Notes under the pieces: model-generated
The model's database searches: none
What the model was told of the DNA's origin: nothing
The model's input: only the letters and a program-made list of their open reading frames with translations
Source: Argyresthia goedartella
Taxonomy: Eukaryota; Arthropoda; Insecta; Lepidoptera; Argyresthiidae
Direction of reading: 5' to 3'
Assembly (NCBI GenBank): GCA_949825045.1
Contig: OX463812.1
Coordinates: 5,688,661-5,752,660, forward strand
Length of the DNA stretch: 64,000 bases
Shown: positions 23,798 to 34,735 of the stretch, piece by piece
How the letters are laid out: each line of letters opens with the position of its first letter
Position numbering within the stretch: the first letter of the stretch is position 1
Program-made: the position numbers and the translations under genes

Positions 23798-24049
23798 TTA
23801 TGGTGTTCTTGAGATCTCTTTTTTGTACAGTTGGGGGCTGGCCTCACAAAAAAAACGAAATACGCAAACACGGAGCCTGTTTAATTTACTTCCATACAAA
23901 ATGTATATAAATATCGTGAAGATACGGGATGCGAACATGTCGATTACTCGTTAGTGCAATATTGCAAAACGTATAGACAGGGAGGCATTGGCGCATATCA
24001 ATATCATCAGGATCTTTTCTTTATATTTTGCGTCGCCATGCTTGTATTT

Positions 24050-24098
24050 GTATGATAGTAAATTAAAGCCCCCCCCCCCCTTTAATTTACTATCATAC
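24050..24098. repeat. perfect 19-bp palindrome around a poly(C) loop
   Basis: GTATGATAGTAAATTAAAG at 24050-24068 is exactly mirrored by its complement at 24080-24098, with a loop made only of C. A G-run of eight follows at about 24107-24114, which could pair with the C loop. It lies about 250 bp after the phosphatase stop codon. Confidence 0.85.
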
Positions 24099-24415
24099 TA
24101 ACTTAAAGGGGGGGGCATCCGCAACTTACATCTTTTCTGTCTGGCTGGGGTCTTAGTATAAGTTAAAATATAAGATATGTTATTAAGTCAATCAATTTGT
24201 TTTTATTTATGCATGTCGTAGGGATATCCGAGAGCCGGGGATTATTGTCTTGTCAGATCCAATGTTCACCAGTATCGCAATCTGATCTTTGCGATGTCCA
24301 CACGTGTACTTTTTCAAACTGAGTGTAGATTAGTTGTCAAGACAAGCTAGTACTCGATTTTCTTTCACTGACATCAATGCGGATCGCAATCAATATGTAA
24401 TTTTAAGGAAGTTAT

Positions 24416-24421
24416 AATAAA
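24416..24421 (+). promoter_or_regulatory. candidate poly(A) signal of the phosphatase gene
   Basis: AATAAA lies 619 bp after the stop codon, and no earlier canonical hexamer was seen. A retroelement fragment starts at about the same place, so the signal may belong to repeat DNA. Confidence 0.3.
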
Positions 24422-25591
24422 ATAAGACAGGAAGACGGCTGCAGTGTGTCCTATTTATAAAGATGGAGCAAAACATAACCCAGCTAACTATCGACCTCAC
24501 TTTTCCCCACTCTAGGAAAAATACTAGAAAAGATAGGCATGTATTTAAACGCTAAACAAATAATCTCCGATTTTTCATCAAAATATCTCAATACTGCAAC
24601 AAAGATACTGACTGCCCCTCAGAATTTACCCATAAAACAAAATCAATTTTGCAAACTGTTCAACTACTTATGTAAAACTGTTATACTAAGTGGTTACCTG
24701 ATATCTGAATGTAAAACTAAAAATATTTTATTAACTATAATAACGTGAGCCCAACTTTCCTTGAAACAAGCACCTATTAATATTTGGGGCCTATTAATTA
24801 TAAAATAATGAAAACACTATCAAATCAATCATTATTATTTAAACAAAAAATCACCTAAATGCAAACATATTATCAACTAATAAGGATACATCCGATTTTT
24901 GAAATATTTTTTGCAAAGTAAAAGACAAAATTTAATCGGTTAGTATTTAATTGCACATTAAATTTGTCCTATTTGCACAGCAAAAATTTTCTACAAAAAC
25001 ACTTATGTTTCTTATGCTGTTACATGTTCAAACAGTTTATGTTTTGCCTTCCTTTATTGCCTTCCTCTATGATATTGGTAGCTGCTTCAGACACTCCAAA
25101 TATCTTTTATACGCAGATGACAAAAAGGTGTAAAAAAGATAGTCTCTGTTTCTGACTCTGTACTTTTGCAGGAAGATCTAACTAGGCTGGGTACTTACTA
25201 TAATGAAAATAGGATAAGTATTTATTTGAAAAAGTGTCAACACGTCAGTTTCACCAGAAAGACTAAGCCAATAGTCAGCATCTACCAACTTAATAACACC
25301 CCTATCGAGAAGGCTGACACAATAAGAGACCTTGGAATTCTGCTTGATTCAAAGCTAAGCTTCTCAGATCACATAGATGCTATATTAAATAAGGCCTATA
25401 AGAACTTAGGCTTCGTCCTCCGTACTAGCCAGGCTTTCACTAACGCACTAAGTCTAAAAGTACTCTACTACTCCTACCTACGTAGTATTTTTGAGTCCAA
25501 TCTGGAAACCACAGTATAAAACCTACTCTGAATCAATTGAAAGTATACAACGTAAGTTCGTCAAACTTCACTATGGTAGCGCTAACTGTTA

Positions 25592-28479
25592 TGATCATTT
25601 ATTTATTTATATATTTTATTGACACAGCCAACAGGTATTAAGCACAAAAATACAGAGTTCTTATGCTATGTGGTTCTTGTCTAGCCTAATACCCAATAAC
25701 AGGCGTGCAACAGCATTCAATACATTTTTGAATTATAACTTATTGTAAATAATTGACAGAGCAGATTATTAGACAAATTACATTAAAGTGAACAGTTACA
25801 ATTATTATTTTACTTATATTATATATTATAAATTTTATTTATTATCGGCGGGACTTGGTTGCAGCATTTTTGTTTTCCACTGACCAATGCGATCAGCAAA
25901 TATATCCAGTTCCATTGGCCTCTCGAGAGAATTGTAAAGAGTTTGAAGTCTATGAAGAGGTGCCGATTTACCTAGATTTGTGCGTACAGCGCTGGGTTGG
26001 AATGTGGAAGCCCTGGACAATCGGGTGTTGGGGCGAGGTACAAAAAAGTTTAATTTTGCCAGTAGATGTGGCTCGTTGATTGAGTTATTAAGCAGCTTGT
26101 GAAGAAATGTGAGATCAAGATAATCCCGGCGATGCTTTAGTGAGTGTATATTAAAGTGTTCTAGTCTCTCTTCGTAGCTCGCGCGCCTACCCTCACCACG
26201 GAAGCAATCCTTAAACGCCAGGTACCTTGTAAATGATCGTTGGATTTTCTCTAGCCTTTCACTGTGAATCTTATATGAGGGGTTCCACACCTGGCTACAA
26301 TATTCGAGTTGCGACCGAACCAGTGAGTTGTATACAGTTATTAGGCTGTCTATTTGCTTAAAGTGCTTCCCCATTCGCTTTATGAAACCCAACATCTTGT
26401 TACATACCTCCGCTAAGTGGCTCACATGAGCATTGAAGCTTAATTTACCATCAAGGATCACACCCAAGTCTCTCACTGTATCTACTTCTTGCAATATTTC
26501 CTGGTTTAGAGTATATTGTGTAGGTTTAGGACATTTTTTTTCCCGAATTTTATGTGACTACATTTTTTTACGTTTAATATCATTCTATTTGTTCTACACC
26601 ACTCATTAACGCTTGTTAAGTCTTCTTGAAGCAACATTGAATCTAAGTCACTTAAAATTTCTTTATATAACTTTAAATCATCGGCAAACAATAAACAATT
26701 TGAATATTTTATTACTGTAACTATGTCGTTTATAAAGATATTGAATAAGAGCGGGCCTAGGTGTGATCCCTGTGGGACGCCAGATAATACTTCGTAGGCC
26801 ACAGAAAAGTGCCCGTCCTTGACAACTCTTTGTGTGCGTCCTATTAAGTACGATTCCAACCATTTTAGTAATTTCCCTGACACTCCGCAGAAGTTTTCTA
26901 ATTTATATAGTAGTAAATGGTGATCAACTTTGTCAAATGCCCCTTGTAAATCCGTATATATTGCATCTACTTGATGCCCCGCATCGATACTGTGAGAGAT
27001 ATCTACAATGTAGTGCATAAGAGCCGTGGTCGTTGACTTCTTAGGGACAAACCCGTGTTGCAAAGGTGTGATTTGCTCCTTAACATGGGAAAACAAGACC
27101 GGGTACACAACACATTCGAACAATTTGGCAATTATTGATAGAAGAGATATAGGCCTATAATTATTAATTTGTATATTGTCACCTTTTTTGAAAACGGGAA
27201 CCACATTAGCCTCTTTCCAGGATGATGGAAATAATGATAACTGGAGGGACCTATTAAATAATAACGTTAACGGGAGTGCTAAATTCTTACTACATCTTTT
27301 TATAAAAACGGGAGGAATGCCATCCGGGCCCGCACCTTTACTAATATCTAATTTCTTTATTGCATATGTGACCGAACTTTCTGTTACGTGTATACTAGAT
27401 AAGTTGGAATTATTAATGTTGAATATGGCTTTACTCAGATTGTGATTTATATTATGATCAGGTTGTGTGAAAGTGGAAGAGAATTGTTTGGCAAAAAGTT
27501 GACAAATTTCAACATCGTTTGTTGCTTTATCTGTATTAAGCTGCATGCGAGAAGGATAGGTTGACTTAACACTCCGGTTTTCCTTGACAAAGGACCAGAA
27601 TGCTTTTGGGCAAGTTTTGAGTTTGCTTTCAATGGATTTCACATACAAGTCATAGTCTAATTTAATTTTAGTGTGGACCCTAGATCGAAGTAATGAGAAC
27701 TCAAGTTTATCTCGAGGATTTTGCGTTTTGCGGAATAGTGATCTCTTTTTATCCTTCTCCTGAATCATCTTGATAAGTGTATTGCTGTACCAAAGCGGGT
27801 AGTTCCTTTTTCTTGGTTTAGCTTTTGGAACTAAGGTCTCTATTACAGCACGAATTTGTTCATAAAATGTAGCAACCATGTCGTCTACGCCTATCACATT
27901 ACTAAAAATATATTCCCAATTAATTTTTTTTAGTTCTTGATTGATTACTTGATAATCAGCTTTTTTGTAGCTATAGTGAATAAATTGTTTTGGCTTCGAG
28001 GTTTCCTGACTATCTGTACATAATATTACTTTGATCTCCAGCGGGGGATGATGCACATCAATTTTACTTAAGGTAGAAATACTCTCCTTTAGATTTGGCC
28101 CAGAAAACTACTCAAGACAAGATCAAGCGTACGATGGTTGCTGTTTTCGACATTGTTCAGCTGGTACATGTTCGTAAGGGACATGAAATCAAATAGAGAT
28201 ATGGATGGATTTGAGTCACAATGTGTTGGATTTGTCCAGAGTCCCGAAGGATCGATGTTCCATTTTATATCGTTAAGGTTAAAGTCTCCGAAAATCATAA
28301 CTTTGTTATTGCAAAGGTTAATTCTGTCGCTAATGTTATCAAAGTAGTGATTATAGGTAGCCACTTTGGACTGAGGTGGGATATACACAGCGCCAAGGTG
28401 ATACTTTTCTTTAGATGATAGAGTGATAGTAACCCAAATATCTTCTTGTTGACTCTCCCATTGAGAAAGCCTCATAATG
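25592..28479 (-). mobile_element. Jockey/CR1-type retrotransposon nested in an older element
   Basis: A minus-strand element of about 2.9 kb ends at about 25592 in an A/T tail (repeated ATTT on the plus strand) and begins in the endonuclease near 28479, so it is 5'-truncated. It sits inside the plus-strand RT gene at 24422-28755, which dates it as the younger of the two. Confidence 0.82.
25835..28475 (-). pseudogene. endonuclease/reverse transcriptase of the nested element
   Basis: The endonuclease C-terminal part at 28475-28089 shows VMIFGDFNLNDIKW, DSNPSISLFDFM and the NSNHRTLDLVLS block. A break near 28070 is followed by a 516-codon open frame (28056-26506) with linker and full RT: KGAGPDGIPPVFIK, EANVVPVFKKGD, NYRPISLLSIIAKLFE, QHGFVPKKSTTTALM, AIYTDLQGAFDKVDH, SGVPQGSHLGP and LLFADDLKLY. 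A break near 26500 leads to the C-terminal part (26494-25835) with VRDLGVILDGKLSFNAHVSH and ARRDYLDL-like wording. Only two or three lesions separate it from an intact frame. Confidence 0.85.
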
Positions 28480-28759
28480 ATGATAGTGATTATACTACCT
28501 TATTGGATCATCACAAGCTGCAGGCACTCGATCATAGACGGAGTCTCCTGGACATGTTGCTGCTCCTCGATATCTGCAATGGACGTCTCGACTCACCGGA
28601 GCTAACTGCCTCTGCACTTCGACTGCACGTTCCAACTAAGAGAACCAGGCACACATCTCTCTTCTACGTCCCCCGAACCCGATCTAACTATGCACAAAAC
28701 TCCATTAAAAATAGAATTATTCCTAATTATAATGGGGTTTTGAAGGAAAGGTAAGTAGA

Positions 28760-29160
28760 CATTTTCCATTCATCCAAACAGGTCTTGAGAAACAAATATT
28801 TTCTGACCCGATACCCATGCACCCTGCTTAGTGGTAAATGCTGCCAAAGATCCGATCCCAAGATTACAGTCGTAGGGCTAAGCAGGGGCATACACCACCA
28901 TGCTCACTTTAAATGCTCACTACACATTTTACCTGTGCGTTCCACATTCAAAATTTATAATTTAATAATTTGAATTTGTTTTAAGTAACATATTTTGTTG
29001 TTACGGCTAAAAGTAGGTATGAAACTAAACTTAAGTTTAGCCGGCTAGTCTTAAGACTGATTTCGAGCCTCGGCTAATGTCCGAAGTCATGTTCGTTTGT
29101 GATAATGGATATCATCTTTAATCGGCTAGACTGCACACTAGCCGATGCGTTTCGGTTAAT
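28760..29160. other. spacer between retroelements
   Basis: No gene seen. At 29025-29050 a short palindromic run around CTTAAGTTTAG is present. The stretch 29060-29160 could be older repeat DNA. Confidence 0.35.
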
Positions 29161-29165
29161 GCTGG

Positions 29166-31526
29166 ATGCTCTTACACTTTGGTCTCATATATCACATTCA
29201 AGAGCCCACACGTCAAAATAAATGTATAGACAACATTATTAGTAACATAAATGGTTCTGAAGGAAAACTTCATGGATTAGGCCTCTCAGATCATGACACA
29301 GCACAGACACTACATTTTACTAAGGTTCCCTGTGAGACTGGTTCTACAGACCACTGGTTTGAACAAATACCTGATTATAAACAAGAAAACATCAATAAGT
29401 TTGTGGAATGCATAGAGAGCCTATCTTTTTCAGACGTCCTGAGTATAAATAACGCAAATGAAGCCTTTAATTTATTTCATAGTTTAATATGCCTATTCTA
29501 TGAGCTATGTTTTCCAAAAATACTAATAAAAAATACAAAAATAAGAAAACATGGATTACGAAGGGTTTAAAAAGGTGTTGCCAGACAAAACGAAAACTTA
29601 GACTAGGTTATTATATGAACAAAACTGACGAAAATAAGGAGAAATTTAAGACGTACTCAAAACTACTAAGACAATGTATTAACTCTATAAGACTACATAA
29701 AAACAAAACATACATACAAAACGCAAAAAATGCTTGTAAGGCTACTTGGAATATTATAAATAGTAATTTGGGCAACAAAAAGAACCGAAAGGATATACAA
29801 AGTATAAAAACAAAGGAAACTATACACAGCGATGGGAATGAAATAGCAACAGATTTTAATATTTTTTTTACAGACACAGTTAAAAACTCAGTAGAACCTC
29901 AAAATAACAAATTGGACTCAAATCCTTCCAGAAATAATATAGTGTAAATCTATATTTTTTCAGCCCACAGACCCTTCCGAAATCTTCAAAATAATTCTAT
30001 CTCTTCGCAATACAAACTCTGTTGGTATTGATAACATAAATACTAAATTACTTAAGATTATCGCTCGACATATATCAAGTCCCCTATCTCATATAATAAA
30101 CCTGTGCTTGGAGCAAGGATGCTTTCCAGAAAAATTAAAATTTTCAATTGTATTGCCTGTGCACAAAAAAGGCGACAGACAAGAACTAAATAACTACCGA
30201 CCAATAACTCTGATACCAATTTTCTCAAAAGTAGTCGAAAAGGCAGTATATAAGAGAACAATGGACTTTCTGGAAAAATATAATATTTTGACAATAGAAT
30301 AAAACGGATTCAGAAGAAACAAGTCAACAACGCTAGCCAGTTTTAACTTGATGAAACACGTAATAATGGGCCTCAATGACAGGTTCCCAATGGTAGCATT
30401 ATTTCTTGATTTAAGCAAGGCCTTCGATTTTGTTGACCACCGTATTCTTCTAAATAAGCTCGAAAACGTTGGTATAAGAGGTACGGCACTGAATTTCTAC
30501 AAAAGCTATTTAACTCAACGTTCTCAAATAACTCGGATAACCAAATTTGTAGACGAAACGAACACGGTGAAATCTTTTGACTCTTCACCAGAGATGATAT
30601 CATGTGGTGTTCCACAAGGAAGTATCCTCGGACCGCTCTTGTTTTTAGTGTACGTTAATGACCTACCTAGCACGCTAAAATGTGATAGCGTAATGTTTGC
30701 TGACGACACTACAATTATTGTAAAGGGAGAAAATATTGACACTTTTGAAACTGACATAAACCAAACCTTAGATAATGCTCTAATGTGGCTTAAGAGTAAC
30801 AATCTAATTATAAATTCAGATAAAACAAAGTACATTCAATTTACAACAAAGAAAAACCAGAAAGCTAAACTAAATATAGCAATAAATAATAATAAAATAC
30901 AAGAAGTGAATCAAACAAAATTTTTAGGCATTGTTCATCAAGGACAATTCCTTGATGAACAATGCACTTGGAAACCACAAGTCGAAGCAGTATGCAATAA
31001 AATAAATAAATTCGTATTCGCTTTAAGAAAAATAAGGCAAATTACGTCAGTAGAAACTGCGCTTCTAGTATATCACAGCTATGTCTGCGCTACTTTGCGA
31101 TATGGTGTAGTTCTGTGGGGAAATTCTACAGAAAGCCACAGAGCTTTTGTTGCACAAAAAAAATGTCTTAGGGCTATATGGGGCATGTCTTGGAGAGAAT
31201 CATGCCGACCGATCCTTCAGAAATATAAAATTCTCACTTTTTACGGCATTTATATTCTTGAAGTCTGTAAATTTGTTAAGAGAAACCTGGAGCTATTTGA
31301 AATGCATAATAATGAAAATAAAAGAACAGTGAGGCATAAAACGTTAACCTATCCTAAAGTTAGACTCGAGCTTGTTAGACGAAATAGTTATTACATGGCA
31401 ATAAAAATATTTAATTCCCTGCCGAAAGACATAAGTTCTCTCCCAGAAAATAGATTCGACAAAGCGCTTTCTAACTGGTTGGTAAAAAAATGTATATACA
31501 GTATAAATGATTTCTTTAAACCATAA
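29166..31526 (+). pseudogene. endonuclease/reverse transcriptase of the 29.2-31.7 kb element
   Basis: Segments: 29166-29570 (endonuclease end), 29507-29947 (basic linker), 29960-30302 (VLPVHKKGDRQELNNYRPIT) and 30348-31526 with ALFLDLSKAFDFVDHRILL, SCGVPQGSILGPLLFL, VMFADDTTII and a C-terminal domain (WKPQVEAVCNKINKF, LRYGVVLWGNSTE). Lesions are an in-frame TAA at 30300-30302, frameshifts near 29540 and 29945, and a palindromic insertion at 30930-30963 within the last domain. The 392-codon final frame is intact to its stop. Confidence 0.85.
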
Positions 31527-31729
31527 TGAATTTCAAATCCAATAATGACATCTTAAATTCTTGACATTGTATAATAATTTTGTAAATAATATAGCTTCTA
31601 ATTTTAAATCATTATATTTGTATACCATATAATGGTGCTACACGCTTGTCCGTATTTATGTACTATATAAAACCTACATGTACCGTGTTTGCTGACAAAT
31701 AAAGACTTGATTTGATTTGATTTGATTTG
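29166..31729 (+). mobile_element. CR1/Jockey-type retrotransposon, 5'-truncated, with TTTGA-repeat tail
   Basis: The element reads on the plus strand from the endonuclease C-terminal part (IYHIQEPTRQNKCIDNIISN at about 29190, LGLSDHDTA) through linker and RT. It ends after AATAAA at about 31699 in four copies of the 5-bp unit TTTGA (31706-31729). Ending in a microsatellite-like tail instead of poly(A) fits CR1-related elements. Confidence 0.85.
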
Positions 31730-32470
31730 GATATTAGTTAGCTAATGTTGAAAACGAAGAATTCGTGCGACTGCGGGGAGCGGGGCGGGGTAATTTTATT
31801 CAGATGAGAAAGCTATTTCTAATATCAGGGCAAAATACTGCGGTAGCTTAGGTGAAGGGTAAAGGGGTGAGCGAAGCGAAGCCCCCTTTATCCTTCGTGT
31901 TAGGTCGAACATGCCCTTCACCTAAGCTACCGCCCTGATATTTGCTGTGCAAAGTGTTTTGATGTGTGGTTTAATATTCCCCAATCAAATCTAATTAAAG
32001 CCTCAAAATTTTCATTGTATGATCAGTAGAGCCTTCACTTGTTGCCAGTGCAGTACTCCTTGCTAAAGAAAGACAGGCAGGTCGATCTTTAGCAAGGAGT
32101 CCGCGTTTTCGCTTTATGCCAATAGGGATGTTTTTATATAATTTTCAATAAAACAGATAAGAAAAAAGGAATTTAACTATAGTAGTAAGCTTTATAGTTA
32201 TTAAGTAAATATAGTGTGGTGCTGCAAAAGACACGAAGTTTAGAAATTCCGTTATTTGGATGAATATTTTTGAGTAGTTAGTATTTTAGTTTACTTACAA
32301 TATATTTGTTTTAAAAACGCAACTTGTGTTCGATAATCCATATATTTGTTGTGAACTGTATAAGAAAGATTAGCTTGTTTTGCTAGGAATTATGATTTTA
32401 TTGGCGGTGCTTGTTTTGTTAATCAAATGGTTTATTTGTAGGGTAGTCAGTTTTTTAGTATACGGTAGGC
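31730..32470. repeat. spacer with two hairpin-forming inverted repeats
   Basis: CGGTAGCTTAGGTGAAGGG at 31841-31859 is mirrored perfectly at 31914-31932. The flanking ATATCAGGGC is mirrored too, with an 8-bp insert in the left arm. At 32055-32068 ACTCCTTGCTAAAG is mirrored at 32087-32100 around an 18-bp loop. No gene is visible. Confidence 0.7.
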
Positions 32471-32509
32471 TAATTGGTGAAGATAATTCGTTTAAATAAT
32501 TTTATTCTG

Positions 32510-33819
32510 AGCCACCAAGCTAGAAAAGATAGTGAAGAAACGCTTCATGAGATTCCTGGAAATGAACAACTCATTGCTCACTATGCCACAATATGGCATT
32601 CGAATGGGAATGTCTATGAAAGATACCATCGGAGACCTTACATATCTAGTATCATGCATCCTATATGTAGGAAAAGTCTATGTAGGTGTATTTCTCGATC
32701 TGGCAAAGGCCTTTTACACATCTATCCCCATCCTTTTAAAGAAACTAGAAACTATTGGGGTAAGAGGTGTGGCTCTAAAATTGTTTCAAACCTATCTCAC
32801 CCACATGAAACAGTTCGTAATTATAAATGGATCTAAAAACACAGAATCATAAGCCACGGAGTGCCACAGGGAAGCATATTTGGGCCGTCACTGTTCCTAG
32901 TTTGTTTAAGAGATATGGCAGAGATTGAACTTAAGGACGCAGAACTCTTTCGCTACCCGGGTATTCCGCGATAATGTTCCAAAACAATCAGTGGAATGGT
33001 ACGTATCAAGCCGCAGAAATGGGCATAACTAGCATAGGCGAGTGGCTTGATAATAACATACTCAAACACGGAAAAAACAACGTTAGCCTCATTTTACAAA
33101 ACTCGCTCGTCAGCACCGCTATTCTCATCCAGCATCAAAGTACACAACTGCAGTAATATTTTACTTGCAGTAGACTTACCTTGCTGCAGTCCCAAGATAA
33201 AACCTTTTAATATTGTTTGTTCCTACAAACAATATTAAATACCTCGGAGTCACTCTTGACGAAACCCTATCCTTTAATGAACACATAAATAAACTAGCTA
33301 GCAGAATTAGAAAAACCATTCATATAATGAAAATACTCAGGCACAGCGCAAATACGAAAATCTGTCAATCGGTCTTCTGCTATTGTCTGCCCGTGTGGGG
33401 AGGGGGCTCTAGAGTCAACAATGATAGTAGTCGAGAGAGCACAAAGAGCGGTTTTAAAAGGCATGCAAAGTAAACCTCGAAGATATCCAACTGCTGACCT
33501 ATATGAGGATTGTCTACTTCTCAGTATCAGAAAAATTTACTTGATCAAGGCTAGCTTCATTGCTCATCGCGTGCTAATCACAAATCCACAATACTATGAA
33601 ATAGTAAAGAAGCGTGTCTATAAAGCCCCAAGAATTAGAGTACGGACAGCTTTCGCCCGACGTTTTGGTAGATATCTCCATACATTTGTCTACAAAAAAA
33701 TAACAAAGGATTGCGACCTTAAAACATGTTCTACCAGAGACGTCAAAACTTGTGTCACTAAATGGTTGCTTACCTTAACCTATGAAGCTGCTGAAGACCT
33801 ATTAAACACTCGTATTTAA
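32510..33819 (+). pseudogene. degraded reverse transcriptase (non-LTR) remnant
   Basis: RT blocks appear in order but in different frames: QYGIRMGMSMKDTIGDL and VGVFLDLAKAF near 32590-32710, ISHGVPQGSIFGPSLFL near 32850-32900, KYLGVTLDETLSFNEHINKL near 33235-33295 and a C-terminal domain (ERAQRAVLKGMQSKPRRYPT) from 33421 to a stop at 33819. The active-site FADD block is not recognisable. This copy is clearly old. Confidence 0.75.
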
Positions 33820-34300
33820 GTACATATATTTGAGTATCGATCTTATCCCTCCGGCCGTTTTCTCAACTGCGATTCGCAACCAGTTGCAAGTTAAGAATTG
33901 TTATTCCTTGTTCGCAACCAGTTGGGAATCAAGAGAACTTTTTCCTTAACCTTTAACCTAAACTTGGTTGCGAACAATAATTAAGATCTTCCCAAACATA
34001 CGTAGTTGCGATGGGATGTGCAAATAGTGGGTAAGATATTGAATACTTAAAAAAAATGCAATTGAAACGAAAAATTGCAATGCCAATCTGCTATTTTTGC
34101 TTGAAAAAAACATAAAAACTCAACAAAATTAAACGAGTTATTCTTCTTTGTTACATGGAAAAATTATAAAAAGTAAAATATATTATATTTTTCCAACTCC
34201 AAGTGGGGAACACGTTGGAAGATTTGGCATATTTTTATTATTAAAATAGACTTTGCAATACTCTTTTTACAGATAAACTGAGATATGACACTCCGTTGAT
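33820..34300. other. spacer
   Basis: Contains a small cluster of TTCGCAACCAGTT motifs in direct and inverted order at about 33870-33980, otherwise AT-rich DNA without a gene. Confidence 0.35.
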
Positions 34301-34303
34301 TTA

Positions 34304-34610
34304 AATCGGCCTATTGTGATCCTGAGTTTATTAGCAAAACTGTTTGAGTCGATAATACATGGCAAAGTCAGTTCGCAGATTGCGCCGTGTCTGAGCGACT
34401 CGCAACATGGATTTAGGAGTTGCTGCTCAGTTAACACCAACTTACTGACGTTAGTCGAGATTGTATCGGAGTGCATGGACAAGGGATGTCAGTTGGACGT
34501 CGCCAATATGAACTTCCGTAAGGCGTTCGACAGAGTCGATAACGACGTCCTGATGGAAAAGTTATGTGCCATTAGATTTTCCCCACGGCTGTTAGTTTTC
34601 TTCGCTGACT
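34304..34610 (+). pseudogene. left half of a reverse transcriptase split by a Jockey element
   Basis: Reads NRPIVILSLLAKLFESIIHG, QHGFRSCCSVNTNLLTLV and FRKAFDRVDNDVLMEKL, RT blocks 2-4 in order, and stops being recognisable at FADYLF exactly where the A/T tail of the minus-strand element begins (about 34612). Its missing right half appears at 39355-39840. Confidence 0.75.
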
Positions 34611-34735
34611 ATCTTTTTTTTATGTCTTCCTTTTATACAGAAATCTCTCATCTAGGACATTTAGCTTTAGATTTGATGTGTAGACAGGCTTTTAGGTATG
34701 GGACCAGTGTATCATCCTTTACATTTATTCTTGGA

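Larger units (their letters stand above)
24422..28755 (+). pseudogene. non-LTR reverse transcriptase gene split by a nested element
   Basis: The plus strand shows RT remnants: a CVPIYKDGAKHNPANYRP-like block near 24440-24500, a decayed part ending in LLYADDKK near 25110, then QEDLTRLGTYYNEN... and DTIRDLGILLDSKLSFSDHI at 25166-25519. After about 25590 (SANCYDH) the reading is broken by a minus-strand Jockey-like element. It resumes at about 28480 with LLDHHKLQALDHRRSLLDML and SLFYVPRTRSNYAQNS and ends near 28755. The two halves together make the ordinary C-terminus of such an ORF. Several stops and frameshifts are present, so this copy is older than its guest. Confidence 0.75.

Noticed and set aside
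24069..24114. Rho-independent style terminator
   Set aside because: The hairpin with homopolymer loop resembles one, but this is a eukaryotic locus and there is no U-tract.
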